Assembly: GCA_022457155.1 (NCBI GenBank)
Contig: JAJGOT010000156.1
Coordinates: forward strand, 186,001-250,000
Origin: Cladopsammia gracilis
Taxonomy: Eukaryota > Cnidaria > Anthozoa > Scleractinia > Dendrophylliidae
Length of the DNA: 64,000 nt
Direction of reading: 5' to 3'
Of the stretch, positions 45,150-53,639 are shown piece by piece. How positions within the stretch are numbered: the first letter of the stretch is position 1; each line of letters starts with the position of its first letter. A program made the position numbers and the translations under genes. The notes beneath the pieces are model-generated. The model did not search any database. It had not been told where the DNA came from and saw nothing but the letters and a program-made list of their open reading frames with translations.

Positions 45150-45589
45150 AACCAAAATTCATAAACAAACCATTAAGTAATATTGATTTAATGAAATGGA
45201 TAAAATACTTAAAAATTCCAAATTTCAAAGGTATATATTCAAGAGATGAATATATGTCTAAAAATCATAGTCCATGTATAATAAATCTTGATTCATATGA
45301 AAACGTTGGAACTCATTGGGTTTGTTGTGTGAAAAGTCATGATAATAAATTTATATGGTATTTTGATAGTTTTGGAATGGGTTATCCTGAAGAATTTAAA
45401 AGTAATGGTAAACCAATAATTTACAACTCAAGTCAATATCAAAATATTAAAAGTGTTCTTTGTGGTTATTATTGTCTTTATTTTCTTCATCAATGGTCAA
45501 TGAAAAAAGATTTTTATGATATATTAAAACCATTCAGTTTAAGTGATACTATGTTTAATGAAAGATTTATTAAAAAATACTTTGAATAA
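45023..45589 (+). CDS. Polinton adenain-like cysteine protease (C5 type)
   Basis: Maturation protease. The catalytic set is visible: His in GTHWVCCVK (codon 45313-45315), Asp in YFDSFGMGYP (45365-45367), Gln seven residues before Cys, and the nucleophile in LCGYYCLYF (45461-45463). The protease-like part starts near KPLSNIDLMKWIKYLKI, just before the first late Met (about 45192), so initiation there would clip the domain. The only upstream ATG in frame (45023) lies inside the 3' end of the preceding gene; either overlapping initiation or -1 frameshifting from that gene would express it. Likely substrates are the minor virion proteins with IXGXG sites. A strong hairpin follows the stop. Confidence 0.85.
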   Translation: MGKKYYWYGKKKVKKNYEKRKRSFIREGQSIQQHSNSRNNIIKPKFINKPLSNIDLMKWIKYLKIPNFKGIYSRDEYMSKNHSPCIINLDSYENVGTHWVCCVKSHDNKFIWYFDSFGMGYPEEFKSNGKPIIYNSSQYQNIKSVLCGYYCLYFLHQWSMKKDFYDILKPFSLSDTMFNERFIKKYFE

Positions 45590-45591
45590 TC

Positions 45592-45620
45592 TTTTTTATA
45601 ACAATCATTGTTATAAAAAA
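45592..45620. terminator. Perfect 14-bp hairpin after the protease gene
   Basis: TTTTTTATAACAAT, one base, then its exact inverse. It lies 2 bp after the protease stop and 1 bp before the end of the oppositely oriented gene 45621-45821, so it may form the 3' end of both transcripts, as hairpins do in mimivirus and related viruses. Function is inferred. Confidence 0.55.
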
Positions 45621-45821
45621 TCAAATATATATACTTCCCTTTATCAATCCTTTTAATATTCCAAGTTTTCTCTTTATTTTCAAAACTAAAGTAATTATCT
45701 TTAATAATCTTTTATCTTCATTAAAATTAGTATAAACAATATTATCAAATATGCATTCTATCATTTCATTCAAGTTTTTTATTTCATTCTCTATAAATAC
45801 AGATCTACTACTTTCTTCCAT
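45621..45821 (-). CDS. Polinton small protein of unknown function
   Basis: This frame encodes 66 residues, acidic in the first half (MEESSRSVFIENEIKNLNE) and basic in the second (KIKRKLGILKGLIKG), helical throughout by composition. The ATG follows an AT-only leader shared with the divergent gene starting at 45864, and a hairpin lies right at its 3' end. No family recognised. Position and leader support a real gene. Confidence 0.5.
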   Translation of the reverse strand: MEESSRSVFIENEIKNLNEMIECIFDNIVYTNFNEDKRLLKIITLVLKIKRKLGILKGLIKGSIYI

Positions 45822-45863
45822 TTTTTATTTTTTATTTTATATTTATATAATTTTAATAATAAA
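45822..45863. promoter_or_regulatory. Bidirectional AT-only promoter segment
   Basis: All 42 bases between the divergent starts at 45821 and 45864 are A or T. The segment contains TTTTATATTTATATAA and ends TAATAATAAA before the rightward ATG. Its short size means both genes must be driven from it. Confidence 0.5.
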
Positions 45864-46707
45864 ATGAAATCTTATTGTGTGAAAGAAAAAAACAAACTGA
45901 TTGTGTAGAACCTAGTGGATATAAAACAACAAAAAATGGAAGATTAATGTTTTTCTGTAAATGTGCTTCTTGTGGAATAAAAAAAACACGTTTTGTTAAG
46001 AAACAGGGAAACTAATAAAGCCTTCTTCTTCACAAACATCTCCTCTCAAAACACAAGAAGGAGAAGGCTTTGGTGAATTAGCATTAACAGGTTTAACTCA
46101 TGCTTTACCTTGGTTAGGTAAAAAAACAGTTGAAATGGGACGATATGGAGCAAGTGAATTAATGAGAAATAAAAACATGCAAAAAAAAGCATTAGATTAT
46201 GCTTTAGACCACGCAAAACCATTTTTACAAAAAACAACTTCAGATATGATGGATCAACTAAGTACTAAAATAAGACCAAAATTAAAATATAAAACAAATA
46301 GAAAAGATTTAGACTTTCAAGGAGGTAGTGTAGATATTCATAGCCTCATTGGAAAATTGCCAAAACCAAAAGGTGGTTGGACTCCTGGAGAATACAAGTA
46401 TATGGGACCGTATAACCCTTTGAATGAACAATTAAGATATGATCCTGAAACAGGTGAAGTATTAGAATGGATGGTTAAACCATATAATAAAGTAGATGAA
46501 ATTGCTGCTTATCATGATATATGTTATGATATGGGGAAAAATAAGAATGAATGTGATAGGCAAATGGTTAAATCTTTAGATCAGATTCCATACGGTGAAA
46601 TGGTGAAATACCGAAATGGGGTCAAACAGCGAGATTTATTATAAATACTAAACAGAAACTTGGTTTGGGTTTACCAAAGAAGACAAAAAACGTAAAGCGG
46701 CGTTGAG
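45864..46707 (+). pseudogene. Polinton phospholipase A2-type capsid protein, frameshifted
   Basis: The gene begins at ATG 45864 after TAATAATAAA. Coding signal is spread over frames: a frameshift in the A-run near 45888, a second near 46012, and a third near 46640-46650. The N-terminal part has a Cys-rich knuckle (FFCKCASCGIKKTR). The central part (46135-46644) is open for 169 codons. It carries a PLA2 signature of parvovirus VP1 type: Ca-loop YMGPYNPL (46399-46422) and catalytic HDICYD (46512-46529). In parvoviruses this domain breaches endosomal membranes on entry; a similar role in Polinton virions is inference. The 3' end overlaps the integrase frame. It cannot be expressed as one protein. 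Confidence 0.75.
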
Positions 46708-47659
46708 TAATAATAGTGATTGGACTCAACAATTAGCCGATGAATTACATAAACCAATCACTAGAAATTTTTCAAAGAGAACTGTAATATCAAATGGGAT
46801 TGATGAAATCTGGGCTGCAGATTTGGTTGAAATGCAAAAGTTTAGTAAATGGAATAAAGGAATAAATTTTTTACTGATGGTAATAGATATTTTTAGTAAA
46901 TATGGATGGATTGAACCATTGAAAAACAAAAAGACTGAAAGTGTTAGTAAAGCATTTGATGATATATTTAAAAAAAGTAAACGTAAACCAAAAATGCTTT
47001 GGACAGATAAAGGTTCTGAATTTATCAGTAAACATTTTAAGGATTTTCTTGAAAAGAATAAAATCAAATTATATCATACAGAAAATGAAGAGAAATCAAG
47101 CATTGTTGAGAGATGGAATAAAACAATGAAAACCAGAATGTTTAAGATGTTCAGTGTAAATAACAATACTGTTTATTGGAACATCCTTGATAAATTAGTT
47201 AATGATTATAATAAAACAAGACATTCTAGTATTAAAATGACTCCAATTCAAGCAAGTAAAAAAGAAAACGAAGAAAAAGTATATGCTAATTTATATTCAG
47301 ATTTAATTTATTTGAAACCTGGAAAAATAAAATTTAAGGTTGGAGATTTCGTTCGTATATCAAAGTATAAAAGACCTGTATTTGATAAAGGATATACTCC
47401 AAACTGGACAGAGGAAATATTTGTGGTTAATGAAATATTAAATACAAAACCTATTACCTATAAAATTGTTGATTTAATGGGTGAAGAAGTAAAAGGATCT
47501 TTTTATGAAAAAGAATTACAAAAAGCAAAACAAGAAATATATAGAATTGAGAAAGTATTGAAACGAGACACCAAGAAAAAGTTAGCTTTAGTTAAATGGA
47601 GTGGATATCCTGACAAGTTTAATTCGTGGATTCCTTTGAGTGATTTGAAAGATTTTTAA
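46652..47659 (+). CDS. Polinton rve integrase with chromodomain
   Basis: DDE-family integrase that inserts the element and generates the 6-bp duplication. The catalytic residues are Asp in AADLVEMQKF (codon 46820), Asp in LWTDKGSEF (47006) and Glu in SIVERWNKTM (47108), 34 residues apart for the last pair. A C-terminal SH3-like region (FKVGDFVRISKYKR) is followed by a chromodomain (IEKVLKRD, ALVKWSGYPDKFNSWIPL). The frame is open from 46652 but has no ATG before the conserved part; TTG at 46703 is the only nearby near-cognate codon. The N-terminal zinc-binding part seen in many integrases is not visible. A leader ATG may be lost, or expression may depend on the overlapping PLA2 gene. A stem-loop overlaps the stop. 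Confidence 0.88.
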   Translation, partial: TETWFGFTKEDKKRKAALSNNSDWTQQLADELHKPITRNFSKRTVISNGIDEIWAADLVEMQKFSKWNKGINFLLMVIDIFSKYGWIEPLKNKKTESVSKAFDDIFKKSKRKPKMLWTDKGSEFISKHFKDFLEKNKIKLYHTENEEKSSIVERWNKTMKTRMFKMFSVNNNTVYWNILDKLVNDYNKTRHSSIKMTPIQASKKENEEKVYANLYSDLIYLKPGKIKFKVGDFVRISKYKRPVFDKGYTPNWTEEIFVVNEILNTKPITYKIVDLMGEEVKGSFYEKELQKAKQEIYRIEKVLKRDTKKKLALVKWSGYPDKFNSWIPLSDLKDF

Positions 47660-47679
47660 TACTATTGTAGTATTAAAAA
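47653..47679. terminator. 12-bp hairpin overlapping the integrase stop
   Basis: TTTTTAATACTA, TTG, then TAGTATTAAAAA. The stop codon TAA lies in the left arm. A second small stem (AGCCC/GGGCT, 47704-47718) followed by T-run lies before the end of the convergent gene 47734-48480. These may be 3'-end signals for convergent genes. Confidence 0.5.
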
Positions 47680-47733
47680 ATTGTTTCAAGCGACATAAAA
47701 AAAAGCCCATTAAGGGCTAATACTTTTTTTATT

Positions 47734-48480
47734 TTAAAACAAATCCTGTGAATCACCTTCTTCATTTTCTTCATCGACTTCGTCATCACTTTCTTCTTTA
47801 ATCATTAATAATGATTCTCTTGGTTTTAATGGTCTAACATAAACTTCATGAACTTTAACTTGAATAGATTTTACTAATTTGGAAATATAAATACTCTCAA
47901 TTATCAAAGCTAATTTCACTTTACAATATTGATTAAGGTATTCAAATGGATCAACATTTTTATTTCCTTTTGTTTTAAACAAAGATAGAATTTTATTAGA
48001 TTTTTCTGAATATATAAGTTTTGCATATAAAACTGGTGAAACACTATCATCATTTACTTTTTTTATTCTTCCTTTTTTATCAGTAATATCTTTCTTTTTA
48101 TAATATAAAATTTGTGATAAATTTTGTGATTCTTCAACACCAATTGTATCTTCAAGATGATTAAAACAAAGTTGTTGGATATTTTCTAATGTTTTAAAAA
48201 ACTTTTTTTCTTCTTTTGTTGGTTCTTTATCTTTTTCCCATAAACAAACAGGAATTGTATATCCAACTAATTCTTGTGATTCTTGATTCTTTCTTTCAGA
48301 TACACCAAAACTAAAAAGTAAAGGTGTTTCAGTTATAAGAGGACCTTGCTTACCATTAGGATAAGTTGTTTCGATTTTAATACGATGATATTTCATCTTG
48401 GAATTCTTTACTTTATATTGTTTAGCTTCATTAAAAATTAGATTTTCTTTAGAAATGTTTTCGAAACTTGTTAGTTGCAT
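47734..48480 (-). CDS. Polinton probable ssDNA-binding protein (DUF2738/DUF5871-like)
   Basis: This frame encodes 248 residues from the ATG at 48480 (MQLTSFENI), which follows a TATAATAAA leader; an in-frame upstream ATG at 48567 would add a Phe/Ile/Lys-rich non-protein-like stretch. Conserved-looking parts are YTIPVCLWEKD, SPVLYAKLIYSEKSNKILSLF, and KVKLALIIESIYISKLVKSIQVKVHEV. These resemble the DUF2738/DUF5871 group found in large DNA viruses and Polintons, which includes the ASFV ssDNA-binding protein CP312R. The tail is very acidic (EESDDEVDEENEEGD), common in SSBs. It heads the replication block next to PolB. The family assignment is from memory of its character. Confidence 0.65.
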   Translation of the reverse strand: MQLTSFENISKENLIFNEAKQYKVKNSKMKYHRIKIETTYPNGKQGPLITETPLLFSFGVSERKNQESQELVGYTIPVCLWEKDKEPTKEEKKFFKTLENIQQLCFNHLEDTIGVEESQNLSQILYYKKKDITDKKGRIKKVNDDSVSPVLYAKLIYSEKSNKILSLFKTKGNKNVDPFEYLNQYCKVKLALIIESIYISKLVKSIQVKVHEVYVRPLKPRESLLMIKEESDDEVDEENEEGDSQDLF

Positions 48481-48552
48481 TTTATTATATATAAATATAT
48501 TTTTTTTTAAATTAATTTTTTTAAAAAAAATTATAAATTTCAGCATAAAAAA

Positions 48553-48586
48553 AAAGCCTTGAATCAAAAAAATGACTCAAGGCTTT
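48553..48586. terminator. Hairpin after the gene 48606-49046
   Basis: AAAGCCTTGAATCA and TGACTCAAGGCTTT form a 14-bp stem with one mismatch and a six-base A loop. It lies 20 bp past the stop of the leftward gene 48606-49046, with A-runs outside that read as T-runs on the transcribed strand. Confidence 0.5.
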
Positions 48587-48605
48587 ATATAATTTCATCT
48601 TTATT

Positions 48606-49046
48606 TTAACAAGGTGTGAGATTATTAAATTTTTCATAAAATCTAGATAATAATTTCTTAACTCCTGCTATATTTTCATCATTACTTGGTAAAGGTAAAT
48701 CTCCCTCTCCTATATTCATCAAATATTCCATAAGTTTACCTACATCATCAAAGATTATATCAAGTAATTCTCCATCTGCATAATCATCATCAAAATCTAA
48801 CTTTCCATTTATATAATTCAATAAATCATTAAGCATTTCTACTTCATCATTTAATGACTTTTTTCTTTTTTCTATTTTTGTTTTTGTTTTTTGAAAACTT
48901 CTTATATATTTTTTTAAACTTATTAAAACTGTGTTGAATAAATCATTAATATCTAATAAACGATTATATAATGATTTATCATAAAATGTAACACCATGAA
49001 CTGTGAATACATTGGATTGACTTTGCGATTCTTTTACTTTTACCAT
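48606..49046 (-). CDS. Polinton coiled-coil protein of unknown function
   Basis: This frame encodes 146 residues. The N-terminal part includes NVFTVHGVTFYDKSLYNRLL, then a basic coiled coil (about 45-75, KTKTKIEKRKKSLNDEVE), an acidic stretch (DFDDDYADGELLDIIFDD) and a C-terminal helix. No family recognised. It lies between the ssDNA-binding and VLTF3-like genes on the same strand. A 40-50 bp motif upstream (49090-49131) recurs upstream of PolB, suggesting shared regulation. Confidence 0.7.
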   Translation of the reverse strand: MVKVKESQSQSNVFTVHGVTFYDKSLYNRLLDINDLFNTVLISLKKYIRSFQKTKTKIEKRKKSLNDEVEMLNDLLNYINGKLDFDDDYADGELLDIIFDDVGKLMEYLMNIGEGDLPLPSNDENIAGVKKLLSRFYEKFNNLTPC

Positions 49047-49089
49047 TTTTTATTGCTGTATTTATTTCTTTAAGCCTTTATTTTTTTAA

Positions 49090-49131
49090 AAATCAATTTT
49101 ATTTTTTTCTGCTACAACTTAATTTCAAAAC
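49090..49131 (-). promoter_or_regulatory. Upstream motif shared with the PolB gene
   Basis: CAATTTTATTT followed by CTACAACTTAATTTCAAAA occurs here and, with small changes, at 53666-53705 (GCTACAACGTAATTTCAAAA). Both lie about 40-50 bp upstream of leftward genes (49046 and 53629). Confidence 0.5.
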
Positions 49132-49141
49132 TCAATTAAAA

Positions 49142-49654
49142 TTATGATATTATAATTTCTTTTTTAACTAATTCCCACCATTCTTCATAAAAAGCTTTTG
49201 TTTCTTCTGAAAGTTTTAGTGGTAATATTTCATCAACATTACTATAACCTAGAATAATTAAAATCTTTTTTATAATAAAAGTGATATTAATGATTCTCTT
49301 TCTTTCAAACTGTGTATTTACTTTCTTAATTAAATTTGCATTATCAATTTTATAAAGTATTTCATTTATCTTAGAAATATCATCATTTTTTATATCAAAA
49401 ATGTTTTGTATTTCATTGATCTTTTTCTTAAAAAAATACTTTCTTTGATATACTGATTTTTTTCTATAACAACATCTTTCCCAATCAAATACACTAACTT
49501 CATGATTTAATATTCTTTGAATTTCAAGACCACAATCACAACAAACTTCAGCATAATCAATAATTTCTTTATTCTCATGTTTGCATTTTTCATATATTGG
49601 AATATTTCTTTTTTTTAATTTGGCTTTTTTCATAATCTCTTCTTCTGTATACAT
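49142..49654 (-). CDS. Polinton VLTF3/zinc-ribbon-like transcription factor
   Basis: This frame encodes 170 residues. The N-terminal zinc ribbon has CKH and CCDCGLE pairs, followed by SVFDWERCCYRKKSVYQRKYFFKKKINEI in two parts, an arrangement like poxvirus late transcription factor VLTF3 and its NCLDV homologues (ribbon, then Y-R-aromatic-F-K and a helical domain). The C-terminus is helical with FYEEWWELVKKE. VLTF3 proteins direct late viral gene transcription; whether this acts with host RNA polymerase II is unknown since no polymerase is encoded. It starts directly at the stop of the 54-residue ORF 49655-49819 (in the same frame), so the two could have been one protein. Confidence 0.65.
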   Translation of the reverse strand: MYTEEEIMKKAKLKKRNIPIYEKCKHENKEIIDYAEVCCDCGLEIQRILNHEVSVFDWERCCYRKKSVYQRKYFFKKKINEIQNIFDIKNDDISKINEILYKIDNANLIKKVNTQFERKRIINITFIIKKILIILGYSNVDEILPLKLSEETKAFYEEWWELVKKEIIIS

Positions 49655-49819
49655 TTAATCCTTGATTTTTTTCTTTTTTTTTAAATTTTTTAAATCTTCT
49701 CTCTTATAAAATCTTTCTCTCTTATACATTTTATATCTTCTTTCTTCATCAAGATCTTCTATTGAAAATAGTCTTCTTAAATATATTAATAAAATATTTT
49801 TTTTTGTAAAGTTAATCAT
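49655..49819 (-). CDS. Small basic ORF just upstream of the VLTF3-like gene
   Basis: This frame encodes 54 residues beginning MINFTKKNILLIYLRRLF and ending in a Lys tail. The ATG at 49819 follows an AT-only leader (TAATATAAAATAAAA). The stop TAA is immediately followed by the ATG of the VLTF3-like gene in the same frame, so it may be a separate small gene, an upstream ORF, or the N-terminus of a longer protein interrupted by a stop. No family recognised. Confidence 0.4.
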   Translation of the reverse strand: MINFTKKNILLIYLRRLFSIEDLDEERRYKMYKRERFYKREDLKNLKKKKKIKD

Positions 49820-49831
49820 TTTTATTTTATA

Positions 49832-52800
49832 TTATTTTTTTAATTTTTCCAAAGGTCTCAAAGCTAAAGTATTAATTTTATTTTTACAAATCAGTCTTTT
49901 ATCATCATTTGCAGATAATGCTACTTTATTCATTTTCATAGAATAAATTTCATGATCTTTACTTCTAATTATATTCATTTTTCTCATTTCTTGTACTCCA
50001 GAAAATAAACATTTCTTATAATCTTCAAATGTTATTTCTTTTTTAATAATATTCTTTTTAATTCCTTTACATTTCTTTTCTTCAACTTCGTTGTCTTCGA
50101 TGCCTTCAACTTTAAAAGAATAAAGCTTAGGTCTTAGACCAACAAAATGTGTAATTTGCCTACCACAAACTTCATCTTTAAACATTCCTATTACTTTCTT
50201 ATTAATTTCTGTTTTTATTCCAGATTCATGTTTTTCTGGATAATCACTTGTATCAAACTTTTTTTTAATATCTTTTCTTATATCATGATAAAAATCATCT
50301 GTTTTAATTTCATACATTAATGAATCTGTATCTGTGAATAATAATTCAGCTTTATTTCCATATTTCTTTCTAATATAATTATAATGAAAATCATACATAT
50401 GAAATTTAGACAAATCAAGAATAGCTTGACCCACATAAATCGGTTTATTAAAATATATTTCTGTCTTTTTCATATGAACTGCAATTAAATTAGAATCAAA
50501 TATTGTTGAGTGGTTAAAATTAGGTTTTGATGATAATTTCTTTCCTTTTTCAGCATTATCAAGAAGTATTACATTTTGTCTTTTTCTAATATTTTCAATT
50601 GTTTTACCAAAAACTGAATTATTCATTAATTTGAAAAAGTCTTTCTCAAAGGAATTTTTTGATTGTTTTCTTAATTCTGTATTCTTTTCTATATAAGGTT
50701 TCATCCATTCAGATTGATAAAATGATATTCCTCTGTGTACTTTTTTAAGCCTAAGTCCTAATTCAAGACATTGTCTAAGATTTCTATAATGTATTACATA
50801 ATTCTTTTTATTGTAAAAAGATCCAACAAGTTTCTCAACGGAATCAAAATCTAACTTCTCTGTAGCAAGTGGATAATCATTATGTTCTTTCCATAATTTT
50901 TCTGGATATTCAAGATCTACTTCAAATATATAACCATGATTTGTAATTTTCTTTTCCAAAAGTTTAATTACGTTTTCTTTTGAAAGATTTTTCATCCATT
51001 TAAAACCATGAGTTGGAAGTTTTTGAATCATTGACCAACCATAAAGATTATTAGCATCAAGATAAGTAATAAATTTTGATTCTTCATTTGGGTTATAATT
51101 TTTCATATATTTATTATTTGCTTCTGAATATCTTTTTGATATATGAGTAATTCCACCTCTAATTCCTTTTTCAAACATCATTAACATATCATAATCATGC
51201 AATAATTGAAGTCTTTGTTTCGTTTCTTTAAGACAAGCATCCCAAGCTAATCCAGGTGATGTATAATAATGAGCTGGATCTAAATTATAATGTTTCAAGC
51301 ATGTCTTACGAAAGTTTTCAAAGACATCAGCTAAAAGTAATACATCTGTTTTAAGATATAAATCATGATAATCTTTAATAGTTTTACATTTAAATTGTGA
51401 CCAAACGTTTTGTGCATGGTTGTAGTCCTCATCAGATATGTCTTCATTATTTAATTGTGAATAGAATTCTTCTTTTGGAGGTAATTGTGTTTCTTTAAAT
51501 TTTTCTAAAGAATTTACATAATCATAAGGATATACTCCTTTTCTTATTAATAATTCAATATTATTATATACTTTTTTTGTTGAGTGAAAATCATTTGGTT
51601 GTAAATTTTTAACAAGATTTGCTAAAGAAGTTTGCATAAATTTAAATGAATCAATAAAACGAATTTCAAAATTTAATGACACTATTTCATTTGTCTTTTT
51701 CGATTTGTATTCATCAACTTTAATTTTCTTTGAAAATGATATATATTTCTCTTCCGTTGATGGAATACAAGATAAATCTCCTTTTAATCTTGATAATTGT
51801 TTTATAAAAAGATGAGAATCATATCCTTGAAGATTGTGAAATACTACTGGAAGTATTAAAGGTTTTCTACAATTAAGATTACAACTACTATGAGCAGTTC
51901 CTCTATATTCACCAGAGAAATGACAATGATCTCTAACTTTTCGGTGTTCTTTTTGAAATGGTTGTTCACAAATATGGCAAACAGATGAATTAATAAAATC
52001 TTGTCTATTAAAATTTGTAAATATCATTTTCTTTGGGGAGGTGTAAAAATTTTTATACAACGTTTTAGTAATTGATTTTAACTTTTTCACAAATATTTTA
52101 GAAATATCTTCATATTCTGTTTTCTTTGTGTAAATTAATGGATTTGGTTCTATTTGAATATCAATATTATCTAATGGTTTAATATAAAGACAAAATCCAC
52201 AAGGCTCATGTTTTTGATATTCCATTGTGAAAGAATTATTTGGATCTGGTTCACAGTTTTCCATTGGTTTTGTGAAACATTCAAAATCAGCATAAACTAC
52301 AAATGGTAAAGGTAATTTTTTATTATAATTTTTAAAGAATAGAAATGAGTTTTTAGTAGGCATTTTTACTGCAACTGTTTCATTATTAGAACAATAGCTA
52401 ATATGTTTATCTAATAATTCCTCTTTTGTAAAATAAGATAAACATTTTTTACAATAATATTTTTTATAATTACTTTTACTAACTTGTGAATTAATAAATC
52501 TTGAAAAATTTTTAATAAGTGTATAATGTGATTTTCCAGAGTCTTCATAAAGAAATAAATCTATTGAATTATTACAATCTTTATCATTCATTCTTAAAGG
52601 ATAAAATTTATTGTTTTCATTAATTGAAAATACATTTATTCCTGGAAGATTCGGATTTTGTTTTTCAAACTTTTTAATATCTGTTAATTTTACTGGAAAA
52701 TCTATACCTTTAAAATTAAGATCATTTTCATATTGTTTTAAATCTGATATCCTTTGAGGATGTCTATATTTAGGTTGATGTAGATGTCTTAAAATACACC

Positions 52801-53629
52801 ACATGAAACATTTTTCATCTTTTTTATTTTCTAAATTAATTATCGCTTTCTTTTTTGAAATAAAATCAGGAAGTTTAATATATGTTGATCCTTTCAAAGG
52901 TTTGTAATCTATAGTATGAATTTCTAATGATAAAACCTCTTTAAAATACCAACCTGAACCATTTCTTTGATAAATTAAAACTTTATTAAGAATTTCTTTA
53001 ATTATTTTAAACAAAATCTCTTTAACATCTGTACTTTCAAGATTATTATGTGTTTCAGAATTAAAATAAGCTTTATCTCTAATATATATAGGTCTAATTT
53101 TATCTTTTTCAAACTCCACTTTTTCCATTAAACAAACTAATATAAATCTAACTTTAATATTTCTATGATTTCTAAGAAAATCTTTCAACTGTGAGACTTT
53201 TTCTTTTAAATAATCATTAGGAAAGATGTTTGGTTTTCCTTCAATAACATACTTCTCAGTAAAATTATCAAGAGCAGATTTTTCAAGTTTAATTCCAATT
53301 TGATATTCTCTCACTGCTTTTTCAATAGCTTTTCTTAAATATTTTGGAGTATCTTCTGGGATTTTTTTATTCTTTATACATTCAAAAAAATAATCATCAA
53401 ATGTTTTAATTTTCTTTGGCTTTTGTTTAGGTTTAATTTTCTTTCTTAATTTTGATTTGGCATTTTTAATATCTTTTCTATGTTTTTCTATTTCCATAAT
53501 TTCATCAATCAATTTTTCTTTCTCTTGAGTTTTATATTCAGAATACTCTGTTTTCAATTTAGTTTGTTTATCTCTTTTTATATTCTTTAATTCTTCGATT
53601 GAAAGATTAGTTAAATCCTTTGAAGGCAT
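49832..53629 (-). CDS. Polinton protein-primed DNA polymerase B
   Basis: Intact at 1265 residues, in the usual range for Polinton PolB. Exonuclease motifs are YADFECF (about 443), FHNLQGYDSHLF (about 596) and YLKTDVLLLADVF (about 756). Polymerase motifs are A, YLDANNLYGWSM (about 856); B, KLMNNSVFGKTIENI (about 1000); and C, FTDTDSLMYE (about 1098). A C2H2-like knuckle (CKKCLSYF...HISYC, about 390-410) and an endonuclease-VII-like Cys/His cluster (CHICEQPF...RDHCHFSG...CNLNC, about 550-585) lie before the Exo II motif, as is common in this group. The long N-terminus may supply the terminal protein for priming. It replicates the element via the TIR ends. The ATG follows TATAAAAGG. Confidence 0.95.
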   Translation of the reverse strand: MPSKDLTNLSIEELKNIKRDKQTKLKTEYSEYKTQEKEKLIDEIMEIEKHRKDIKNAKSKLRKKIKPKQKPKKIKTFDDYFFECIKNKKIPEDTPKYLRKAIEKAVREYQIGIKLEKSALDNFTEKYVIEGKPNIFPNDYLKEKVSQLKDFLRNHRNIKVRFILVCLMEKVEFEKDKIRPIYIRDKAYFNSETHNNLESTDVKEILFKIIKEILNKVLIYQRNGSGWYFKEVLSLEIHTIDYKPLKGSTYIKLPDFISKKKAIINLENKKDEKCFMWCILRHLHQPKYRHPQRISDLKQYENDLNFKGIDFPVKLTDIKKFEKQNPNLPGINVFSINENNKFYPLRMNDKDCNNSIDLFLYEDSGKSHYTLIKNFSRFINSQVSKSNYKKYYCKKCLSYFTKEELLDKHISYCSNNETVAVKMPTKNSFLFFKNYNKKLPLPFVVYADFECFTKPMENCEPDPNNSFTMEYQKHEPCGFCLYIKPLDNIDIQIEPNPLIYTKKTEYEDISKIFVKKLKSITKTLYKNFYTSPKKMIFTNFNRQDFINSSVCHICEQPFQKEHRKVRDHCHFSGEYRGTAHSSCNLNCRKPLILPVVFHNLQGYDSHLFIKQLSRLKGDLSCIPSTEEKYISFSKKIKVDEYKSKKTNEIVSLNFEIRFIDSFKFMQTSLANLVKNLQPNDFHSTKKVYNNIELLIRKGVYPYDYVNSLEKFKETQLPPKEEFYSQLNNEDISDEDYNHAQNVWSQFKCKTIKDYHDLYLKTDVLLLADVFENFRKTCLKHYNLDPAHYYTSPGLAWDACLKETKQRLQLLHDYDMLMMFEKGIRGGITHISKRYSEANNKYMKNYNPNEESKFITYLDANNLYGWSMIQKLPTHGFKWMKNLSKENVIKLLEKKITNHGYIFEVDLEYPEKLWKEHNDYPLATEKLDFDSVEKLVGSFYNKKNYVIHYRNLRQCLELGLRLKKVHRGISFYQSEWMKPYIEKNTELRKQSKNSFEKDFFKLMNNSVFGKTIENIRKRQNVILLDNAEKGKKLSSKPNFNHSTIFDSNLIAVHMKKTEIYFNKPIYVGQAILDLSKFHMYDFHYNYIRKKYGNKAELLFTDTDSLMYEIKTDDFYHDIRKDIKKKFDTSDYPEKHESGIKTEINKKVIGMFKDEVCGRQITHFVGLRPKLYSFKVEGIEDNEVEEKKCKGIKKNIIKKEITFEDYKKCLFSGVQEMRKMNIIRSKDHEIYSMKMNKVALSANDDKRLICKNKINTLALRPLEKLKK

Positions 53630-53639
53630 CCTTTTATAA

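Noticed and set aside
48481..48567. Upstream ATG (48567) as start of the ssDNA-binding protein gene
   Set aside because: The extension is Phe/Ile/Lys-rich like AT-rich non-coding DNA, and the ATG at 48480 has the element's typical leader.
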